A DNA stretch of 12,605 nucleotides from Patescibacteria group bacterium (GTDB lineage: Bacteria; Patescibacteriota; Microgenomatia; Daviesbacterales; UBA10151): contig JAHIVD010000091.1 of assembly GCA_018816815.1 (NCBI GenBank), positions 1 through 12,605 of the forward strand, in the 5' to 3' direction. Under the pieces are notes generated by a model, which did not search any database, was not told the DNA's origin, and saw only the letters and a list, made by a program, of their open reading frames with translations. The first letter of the stretch is position 1, and every line of letters starts with the position of its first letter. Positions 6,924 through 11,584 of the stretch are shown here, one piece after another. Position numbers and translations under genes: made by a program.

Positions 6924-7581
6924 TTAGTTTGATCTGATCCGATCGAAGAGCCTCCCATAGTCGCTCCAGATTTTCTTCCAGATTGCCTTTCAAAAGATAT
7001 GAACCAACCGTCACAAAATCCGCTCCAGCTTTAACAATATCTTTTATATTTGTATCTCTTACTCCTCCGTCTACGCCAATTTTAATTTTCCATTTTCTTG
7101 ATTTTAAATCCCTAATTCTATCTAAAGTTGTCGGGATAAAACTTCGTCCCTGAAAACCAGGCTCGATTGACATTATTAGAACAAGATCTATGATACTTAC
7201 AAATGGCTTTAATTTATCAATCGATGTTTTGTTTTTTATAGCAATCCCAACTTCTAAACCTTTGCTTTTTATAAGCTTTATAGTATCCACTACGTTATCT
7301 TTTGATTCCAGGTGAAAAATTATCCGCTCAAAACCAGCATTCACCAATTCATCAATCCATTCAATCGGATGCAAAACCATAATATGAGCCCCTTTGCGCA
7401 AATCAGTCTCGTATTTAGCCACAACAGATGGCTTGATTGTCTGGTTTGGAACAAAAACATTATCTGCAAAATCAACATGCAGCCAGCCCATTTTCAAAGA
7501 AGGAGATTTCATTAAGCGCAAAATATCTCTCTTAAAATTTTCCTCTTTAGTTGCAAGTATTCCTGGTACGATTTGAACCAT
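6916..7581 (-). CDS. rpe: Ribulose-phosphate 3-epimerase family protein
   Basis: This is a 221-residue TIM barrel matching ribulose-5-phosphate 3-epimerase in length and layout. The likely metal ligands H35, D37, H66 and D171 are all present, in HVDFADN, GAHIMV and VDGGV. The phosphate-side loop MSIEPGFQG (137-145) and the VTVGSYL strand also fit. It is divergent: the usual PSIL at the N-terminus reads PGIL (G7), and the usual HVDVMDG reads HVDFADN. A related epimerase, for example acting on allulose 6-phosphate, is therefore possible, although the neighbours favour ribulose 5-phosphate to xylulose 5-phosphate. It overlaps rpiB by one base (TGATG) and the LOG gene by eight. Confidence 0.87.
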   Translation of the reverse strand: MVQIVPGILATKEENFKRDILRLMKSPSLKMGWLHVDFADNVFVPNQTIKPSVVAKYETDLRKGAHIMVLHPIEWIDELVNAGFERIIFHLESKDNVVDTIKLIKSKGLEVGIAIKNKTSIDKLKPFVSIIDLVLIMSIEPGFQGRSFIPTTLDRIRDLKSRKWKIKIGVDGGVRDTNIKDIVKAGADFVTVGSYLLKGNLEENLERLWEALRSDQIKLNE

Positions 7582-8084
7582 CAGATGTTTTCTTCGATCT
7601 CTTTAATTTTCTCGATTCTTCTTAAATGACGGAGTTTATTTGTAAAAGGAGTCTCCAGCCATAATTTAACTGCCTTTAGGACATCTTCTTCTTTTAGGAT
7701 CTTTGCCCCCAAAGACAATACATTTGCATTATTGTGTTCACGGGTCAAACGGATCATTTCAAAAGGGTCACTGCTTTCTCTGCCAGTTACATCCACATTA
7801 TGCGAAGGAACAACCGGAGTATAAAAAACCGCAGCTCTTACATTTGGGAACTTATTAGCAACCATTGCCTCTCCTTGTCCGGAACTTCCAAATATAATTG
7901 CCTTGCTGCTGAGATTTTTAGAAACTTTTTCAGCAGCTTGAGCAATAAAATCAGGATAATCATCATCTTTATCAAACTCGTAAGCTCCGCAATCCTCTAC
8001 CTCATAACCTAATTCCTGAAGATGCTTTTTAACCTTCTCTTTTAGCTCAAACCCTGCATGATCTGTAGCAAGATAAACTTTCAT
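7581..8084 (-). CDS. rpiB: Ribose-5-phosphate isomerase B (LacA/RpiB family)
   Basis: This 167-residue protein has the RpiB landmarks: TDHAGFELK near the N-terminus, DDYPDF at 41-46, the GSSGQGEAMVANK loop at 66-78, and REHNNANVLSLGAK at 115-128. The catalytic-loop cysteine of the E. coli enzyme is absent. Instead the loop has serines and E72, as in the mycobacterial-type enzymes that use a glutamate base. It interconverts ribose 5-phosphate and ribulose 5-phosphate. It is the first gene of the minus-strand cluster, has no Shine-Dalgarno sequence, and a possible promoter lies almost against its start codon. The C-terminal RRIEKIKEIEE tail is a charged helix usual for the family. Confidence 0.93.
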   Translation of the reverse strand: MKVYLATDHAGFELKEKVKKHLQELGYEVEDCGAYEFDKDDDYPDFIAQAAEKVSKNLSSKAIIFGSSGQGEAMVANKFPNVRAAVFYTPVVPSHNVDVTGRESSDPFEMIRLTREHNNANVLSLGAKILKEEDVLKAVKLWLETPFTNKLRHLRRIEKIKEIEENI

Positions 8085-8095
8085 AAACCAAAGAT

Positions 8096-8124
8096 ACTAT
8101 ATCACAAGTTATTGTCTGTGCGAA
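8096..8124 (-). promoter_or_regulatory. Possible extended -10 promoter for the rpiB-pfkB cluster
   Basis: On the minus strand, TGATATAGT (8104-8096) fits an extended -10 element and TTCGCA (8124-8119) lies 17 bases upstream as a weak -35. The predicted start would be near 8089, only about five bases before the rpiB ATG, giving an almost leaderless transcript. That fits the missing Shine-Dalgarno sequence, but short AT-rich matches of this kind are easily found by chance. Confidence 0.35.
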
Positions 8125-8142
8125 GCTATCCGGAAATATTAT
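8112..8142 (+). promoter_or_regulatory. Weak candidate promoter for the LysE-type gene
   Basis: TTGTCT at 8112-8117 and TATTAT at 8137-8142 are spaced 19 bases apart, slightly long. A TATAAA at 8148-8153 is an alternative -10 that would make the transcript leaderless. It overlaps the divergent rpiB promoter candidate on the other strand. Confidence 0.25.
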
Positions 8143-8158
8143 GCTACTATAAAATCAT

Positions 8159-8779
8159 ATGGAGCTCTTGCTTCAAATATTTAGCGCTTTTGTACTGGGA
8201 TTGATTGGCGGAGCTGTTCCCGGACCAATACTTACATCAGCTTTTACTGAAAGCTTAAGAAAAGGATTTATTGGCAGTCTCCGTATTGTTTTTATGGCAA
8301 TGGTTTCAGAAGCAATGGTCGCCTTTTTTATTTTAAGCATATTTTTTTCGTTTCATATCCCACAAATAATTTTCTCCATCATCTCTTTCGTCGGAATAGT
8401 TGTTTTAATCTGGCTAGCATCTCAAGTATGGAAAATCAAAAAGTTTGATGAGGAAGGAACAATTTTCTCTTTTAAAAAAATATTTCTTCTAACAGCTTTT
8501 AGTGGTCCTTTTTGGATTTTTTGGCTGACAATTTGTGTCCCTCAAGCATTTCTGCTAAAGCAAAAGGTTGCAGGGGGCCAGTTCTTATTTTTAATACTCT
8601 TTGAACTGGGATGGCTTATTGCAACAGTATTATTAACTTTTCTTTTTTCCCGCTTCAGACCATTTCTTGCAAAAACTGACCTTATTTCCCTTGTTTTCAA
8701 ATTTTTTGCTTTAATTCTCCTCTTTTTTGCAGTCAGACTGGCTCTGGATAGTATCACCGCCCTGCAAAAATTGTTTTGA
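8159..8779 (+). CDS. LysE/RhtB-family exporter
   Basis: This 206-residue protein has six predicted membrane helices, at about 4-24, 45-65, 68-90, 107-128, 142-164 and 176-195, which is the normal topology of LysE-type translocators. The diagnostic PGP (residues 21-23) lies at the end of helix 1 in a glycine-rich GLIGGAVPGP context. Family members export amino acids such as lysine or homoserine, or other small solutes; the substrate cannot be told. It is divergent from rpiB with a 74-base gap, has no Shine-Dalgarno sequence, and is followed after 51 bases by the VapBC genes. No terminator is visible in that gap. Confidence 0.85.
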   Translation: MELLLQIFSAFVLGLIGGAVPGPILTSAFTESLRKGFIGSLRIVFMAMVSEAMVAFFILSIFFSFHIPQIIFSIISFVGIVVLIWLASQVWKIKKFDEEGTIFSFKKIFLLTAFSGPFWIFWLTICVPQAFLLKQKVAGGQFLFLILFELGWLIATVLLTFLFSRFRPFLAKTDLISLVFKFFALILLFFAVRLALDSITALQKLF

Positions 8780-8791
8780 TCTATTTTGTAC

Positions 8792-8828
8792 TTGACATTA
8801 TTCTGATTTTCTGATAATCTAAATTTAG
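8792..8828 (+). promoter_or_regulatory. Promoter and palindromic operator candidate of the VapBC pair
   Basis: A perfect TTGACA (8792-8797) is followed after 15 bases by GATAAT (8813-8818). Directly downstream is a perfect 10-bp palindrome, CTAAATTTAG (8819-8828), ending two bases before the antitoxin ATG. The promoter also contains a direct repeat, TTCTGAT, at 8801-8807 and 8809-8815. AbrB-type antitoxins usually repress their own operon, so the palindrome is the natural operator candidate. The 15-base spacer is short, and there is no Shine-Dalgarno sequence. Confidence 0.45.
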
Positions 8829-8830
8829 TT

Positions 8831-9088
8831 ATGAAAACTGTTTCAATTATAAGAGGAAGAGGCCAACTAACCATTCCTGATTCTATCCGCAAATTAGTAA
8901 ATTGGGTTACACCTTCATCTGCTGTTTCTATTTCTGTTATAAAACCTGATGAAATAGTTATTAAACCTCACCAGACCCAAGTAAATTGGGCTGAAATTTG
9001 GGAAAATATAAGAAAATCCAGAGCCATTTTAGGCAGTGGTAATATTAGTGCATCTGAATTCTTGCAAAAAGACCGTAGTTCTCATTAA
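8831..9088 (+). CDS. vapB: AbrB/SpoVT-type antitoxin of a VapBC pair
   Basis: This 85-residue protein has an N-terminal swapped-hairpin DNA-binding domain (about residues 3-47) with the typical RGRGQLTIPDSIRK start and a DEIVIKP strand. A C-terminal tail of about 35 residues (WAEIWENIRK and after) should wrap round the toxin. The stop codon overlaps the toxin start by one base (TAATG), the usual arrangement for such pairs. It should neutralise the PIN toxin and repress the shared promoter. Confidence 0.9.
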   Translation: MKTVSIIRGRGQLTIPDSIRKLVNWVTPSSAVSISVIKPDEIVIKPHQTQVNWAEIWENIRKSRAILGSGNISASEFLQKDRSSH

Positions 9089-9507
9089 TGAATACTTTAG
9101 TCATCGATACATCAGTATTTGTTAAATGGTTAAATCAAAATAGCGAAGAAGATTTGGAATCTGCTGATAAAATTCTTCAAGATGTAAAATCAGGTAAAGT
9201 CGAACTAATTGCTCCAGAACTTACTAAGTATGAAGTTGGAAATGTTTTATTAAAAGGGAAACAGCTTACCCCTAACCAAGCTTCTATTTCTTTAGCCACA
9301 GCTTATACCCTACCTGTTTCTTTTGTTTCTGAATCAAAAGAAACTGCTCTTGAAACCTATTCACTTGCTTGTAAATTGGGTATGACTTATTATGATGCAT
9401 CATTCCTCTCGCTTGCTAAACTATATAATGCAACTTTAGTAACCGATAATGTAAAAGATCAGGGAAAGAAATCTAACATTAAAGTTATCCCATTAAAAGA
9501 TTATTAA
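9088..9507 (+). CDS. vapC: VapC-type PIN-domain ribonuclease toxin
   Basis: This is a 139-residue PIN domain with the four acidic metal-binding residues in place: D7 (VIDTSVFVKW), E49 (KYEVGN), D103 (YYDASFLSLA) and D120 (LVTDN). VapC proteins cleave RNA, often tRNA or rRNA, when freed from the antitoxin. No residue looks damaged, so the toxin should be active. Translation is probably coupled to the antitoxin by the one-base overlap. The nearest downstream terminator is at 9626-9651, beyond a separate promoter. Confidence 0.92.
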   Translation: MNTLVIDTSVFVKWLNQNSEEDLESADKILQDVKSGKVELIAPELTKYEVGNVLLKGKQLTPNQASISLATAYTLPVSFVSESKETALETYSLACKLGMTYYDASFLSLAKLYNATLVTDNVKDQGKKSNIKVIPLKDY

Positions 9508-9565
9508 CCAAATTTTATTGGGATTGGTATAAACATCTAATACTATATGATCCAGTTTGCACTAC

Positions 9566-9594
9566 TTGACTAAACTTATGTCATTTGATATAAG
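9566..9594 (+). promoter_or_regulatory. Strong consensus promoter with extended -10
   Basis: TTGACT at 9566-9571, a spacer of exactly 17 bases, then TATAAG at 9589-9594 preceded by TGA (extended -10). Transcription should begin near 9600-9602. The spacer and -10 also contain CTTAT/ATAAG as an imperfect dyad. This is the best sigma-70-type match I see in the window, yet it drives only about 50 bases before a terminator. Confidence 0.65.
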
Positions 9595-9600
9595 AATAAA

Positions 9601-9651
9601 GGTTATCGAAAGATAGCTTTTCAAGAAAACTCGCTTTGCGCGAGTTTTTTT
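9601..9651 (+). ncRNA. Candidate small RNA, about 50 nt
   Basis: The segment between the predicted start of the 9566 promoter and the U-tract of the next terminator has no plausible ORF but two hairpins. The first starts at the first base: GGTTATC, loop GAAA, GATAGCT (9601-9618, with two G-U pairs). The second is the terminator stem. This would be a compact two-hairpin RNA with its own promoter and terminator. Alternatives are a truncated leader of the riboflavin operon or decayed regulatory DNA. No known RNA family is recognised. Confidence 0.4.
9626..9651 (+). terminator. Intrinsic terminator
   Basis: AAAACTCGC (9626-9634) pairs perfectly with GCGAGTTTT (9640-9648) around a five-base loop, and the T-run continues to 9651. 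It would end the candidate small RNA and any read-through from vapC. The run of A residues on the 5' side makes it partly usable in both directions. Confidence 0.85.
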
Positions 9652-9652
9652 G

Positions 9653-9661
9653 TGGTATAAT
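9653..9661 (+). promoter_or_regulatory. Extended -10 promoter of the riboflavin operon
   Basis: TGGTATAAT is a perfect extended -10 (TGN plus TATAAT). No good -35 is found at the usual distance because that space is occupied by the preceding terminator stem. The predicted start falls at about 9667-9668, exactly where the P1 helix of the FMN riboswitch begins, which strongly supports its use. Confidence 0.65.
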
Positions 9662-9667
9662 CATAAC

Positions 9668-9911
9668 TATTCTTTCGGGGATTTGTAACTCATCCTTCAA
9701 AGTTTTTCCAGCCTTAGCAGCCAAAGCTACTTTGGGAAAGCAGACAACGAAGGAGGAGAAGTCAAAATCGGTAGTCATACTCTACGAGGGTCGAAGTCTC
9801 GACCCATGAGCCGGTGTAACTCCAGCAGCGACCGTACAGTCGGGATAAAAGAAAGAATACCGCATCTGCTTACAGATGTCTGTTTATATATCCCCGAAAG
9901 GGGATTTTTTT
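9668..9911 (+). promoter_or_regulatory. FMN riboswitch (RFN element) with terminator platform
   Basis: The aptamer is closed by a 9-bp P1 (9668-9676 with 9851-9859). P3 is GTAG/CTAC followed by the conserved GAG. P4 is a 7-bp perfect hairpin, GGGTCGA/TCGACCC. P5 carries the conserved GGTGTAACTCC loop, and P6 is CGAC/GTCG followed by GGAT and the P1 strand. The P2 side is unusual: a GTAACTC loop equivalent is followed by an insertion of nearly 70 bases before ATCGGTAG. After the aptamer comes a 6-bp hairpin (CATCTG/CAGATG, 9863-9878) and then the terminator. CTTTCGGGGAT (9672-9682) is the exact complement of ATCCCCGAAAG (9890-9900), giving the alternative antiterminator. FMN binding should therefore switch off ribE-H-A-D. 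Confidence 0.95.
9890..9911 (+). terminator. Riboswitch-controlled terminator overlapping the ribE ribosome site
   Basis: ATCCCC (9890-9895) and GGGGAT (9900-9905) form a 6-bp stem on a GAAA tetraloop, followed by seven T residues that run straight into the ribE ATG at 9912. The 3' half of the stem also supplies the only Shine-Dalgarno-like bases (AGGGG, about eight bases from the ATG). The hairpin could thus block both transcription and translation. Its 5' half can pair instead with 9672-9682. Confidence 0.85.
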
Positions 9912-10493
9912 ATGTTTACAGGAATCATTACACATCTTGGCAAAGTATCTGAAATAACAAATAAATCACTGGTCATTCAGGCCACCCGGAATTTATTGTC
10001 AAAAATTAGCAAAGGAACCAGTATTTCTATAAATGGAATCTGCCTCACTGTGATAGATACCAACAAACACTCTTTCAAAATAGATTTTATGCCGGAAACA
10101 AAAATCAGAACCAACATAAAATATTTACAACCTGATGACCTGGTCAATTTGGAGTTACCTCTGGCTCCAACGGATTTTATGTCGGGCCATATTGTACAAG
10201 GCCATGTAGACACAGTAGCCAAGCTAACCAATATCACCAAACAGGGAATCAGCCGTACCCTAAAATTCTCTATCCCTGATAAATTTTCCAAATACATGGT
10301 TGCAAAAGGTTCCGTGGCTGTTAATGGGATTTCTTTAACCGTCACAGAAACAGGTAAAGATCGTTTCACGGTTGCAATAATTCCTTATACCTGGACCAAT
10401 ACCATACTGCATACTATCAAAAAAAATGACTTTGTTAATATAGAGGTCGATATTCTGGCAAAATATGTAGAAAAATTGACGGAAAGATTATGA
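9912..10493 (+). CDS. ribE: Riboflavin synthase, alpha subunit
   Basis: This 193-residue protein is built of two lumazine-binding barrel repeats. Repeat 1 starts MFTGII and contains NGICLTV (41-47). Repeat 2 contains SGHIVQGHVD (91-100) and NGISLTV (138-144). A helical trimerisation tail ends the protein (AKYVEKLTERL). It converts two molecules of 6,7-dimethyl-8-ribityllumazine to riboflavin plus the pyrimidine product. I start at 9912 because MFTGI is the invariant family N-terminus; an in-frame ATG at 9876 would place the terminator hairpin inside the coding region. The gene is under the FMN riboswitch and overlaps ribH by four bases (ATGA). Confidence 0.96.
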   Translation: MFTGIITHLGKVSEITNKSLVIQATRNLLSKISKGTSISINGICLTVIDTNKHSFKIDFMPETKIRTNIKYLQPDDLVNLELPLAPTDFMSGHIVQGHVDTVAKLTNITKQGISRTLKFSIPDKFSKYMVAKGSVAVNGISLTVTETGKDRFTVAIIPYTWTNTILHTIKKNDFVNIEVDILAKYVEKLTERL

Positions 10494-10981
10494 TCCAAAT
10501 ATCTAAAATAACAGCCGGATATAAATTGAAACAAGAAATTTTTAAAAACAATCAAAAACTAAAGGTTGCTATTGTCCGGGCTAACTACCACCGGGATTTA
10601 ACCAGGAGCTTAGAGGAGTCCTGCAGGGAAGAACTGGTCAAAAGCGGCATCAAAACCGCCAATATCGCTACATTTGAAGTGCCGGGTTCCTGGGAGATTC
10701 CGCTTATCGCCAAACAGGTTGCCGCAAAAAAAATATATGACGGAATCATTGCTTTTGGAATAATTATCAAAGGAGAAACATATCATTTTGAAATACTTGC
10801 CAATGAATGCGCCCGGGCATTAATGGATATATCTTTAGAGTCTGATGTTCCCATTACTTTTGAGGTATTGGCCGTATATGATTTAGAGCAAGCAAAAAAA
10901 AGGAGTAAAGGAAAGTTCAATAAAGGAACAGAAGCTGCAAGAACCCTGCTTGAAACGATCAAATCGCTGTCAAAACTATGA
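10490..10981 (+). CDS. ribH: 6,7-dimethyl-8-ribityllumazine synthase
   Basis: This 163-residue protein has the lumazine synthase landmarks: FEVPGSWEIP at 62-71, KGETYHFE at 94-101 with catalytic H99, and PITFEVL leading to the phosphate-binding FNKGTEAA region. The normal PITFGVL has a glutamate in place of glycine here, a mild oddity. An N-terminal extension of about 20 residues precedes the first strand. It condenses the ribitylaminouracil with 3,4-dihydroxy-2-butanone 4-phosphate and forms hollow oligomers in the cytoplasm. GGAAAG a few bases before the ATG may serve as a ribosome site. Four-base overlaps join it to ribE and ribA. Confidence 0.96.
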   Translation: MIQISKITAGYKLKQEIFKNNQKLKVAIVRANYHRDLTRSLEESCREELVKSGIKTANIATFEVPGSWEIPLIAKQVAAKKIYDGIIAFGIIIKGETYHFEILANECARALMDISLESDVPITFEVLAVYDLEQAKKRSKGKFNKGTEAARTLLETIKSLSKL

Positions 10982-11583
10982 ATAATACCAAACAAACTAT
11001 TGTAAATATCGCCTCTGCCGCTCTTCCAACTACTTATGGAGTCTTTCAAATCAGGATCTATAAATCGCCTGAAGATGGTTTGGAACATGTAGTTTTGATT
11101 AAAGGTAAGAAAATAAAAGAACCGATTTTAGTAAGAATTCATTCAGAGTGTTTAACCGGTGAAGTATTTACATCTCTCCGCTGTGATTGCAGAGACCAAT
11201 TGATTAAAAGTTTAACAGAAATCAGCAAAGCTAAAAGCGGAATTTTGATTTATCTAAACCAGGAAGGAAGAGGTATTGGACTTACCAACAAAATTAAGGC
11301 TTATGCCTTGCAGGAAAACGGTTTAGATACGGTAGAAGCCAACGAGCAACTGGGTTTTGCTACAGATCTCCGCAGTTTTAAAGTGGCTGCCCAAATCCTA
11401 AAAAAACTTAAAATTTGCAAAATTAATATACTCACCAATAATCCTGATAAAATTACCCAACTTGAAAATTTTGGGATTCAAATTAATAAAACTATTCCCC
11501 TGGAAATTAAACCAAATCTGATTGACATCCGTTATTTGAAAACAAAAAAATATAAAATGGGACATAAATTAAAACTAGTTTAA
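10978..11583 (+). CDS. ribA: GTP cyclohydrolase II (stand-alone)
   Basis: This 201-residue protein has the full GTP cyclohydrolase II set. The zinc cysteines C58, C69 and C71 lie in RIHSECLTGEVF and LRCDCRDQL. NQEGRGIGL (94-102) and Y109 form the GTP site, and D130 and R132 match the catalytic region. It opens GTP to the first pyrimidine intermediate of riboflavin synthesis. In many bacteria this enzyme is fused behind RibB, but here no RibB domain precedes it: the protein begins about 20 residues before the cyclohydrolase fold. The start overlaps ribH by four bases and ribD follows after one base. Confidence 0.95.
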   Translation: MNNTKQTIVNIASAALPTTYGVFQIRIYKSPEDGLEHVVLIKGKKIKEPILVRIHSECLTGEVFTSLRCDCRDQLIKSLTEISKAKSGILIYLNQEGRGIGLTNKIKAYALQENGLDTVEANEQLGFATDLRSFKVAAQILKKLKICKINILTNNPDKITQLENFGIQINKTIPLEIKPNLIDIRYLKTKKYKMGHKLKLV

Positions 11584-11584
11584 G

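Noticed and set aside
9581..9778. 65-codon minus-strand open frame
   Set aside because: It lies antisense to the terminator, rib promoter and FMN riboswitch, all of which explain the sequence better; there is no independent support.
9780..9860. Cobalamin riboswitch, suggested by GCCGGTGTAACTCC
   Set aside because: The GAG after P3, the P5/P6 arrangement ending in GGAT, the P1 closure and the downstream riboflavin genes all fit the FMN element instead.
9876..9911. Upstream in-frame ATG giving ribE 12 extra residues
   Set aside because: The extension would be the riboswitch terminator translated; family members begin MFTGI, which is the ATG at 9912.
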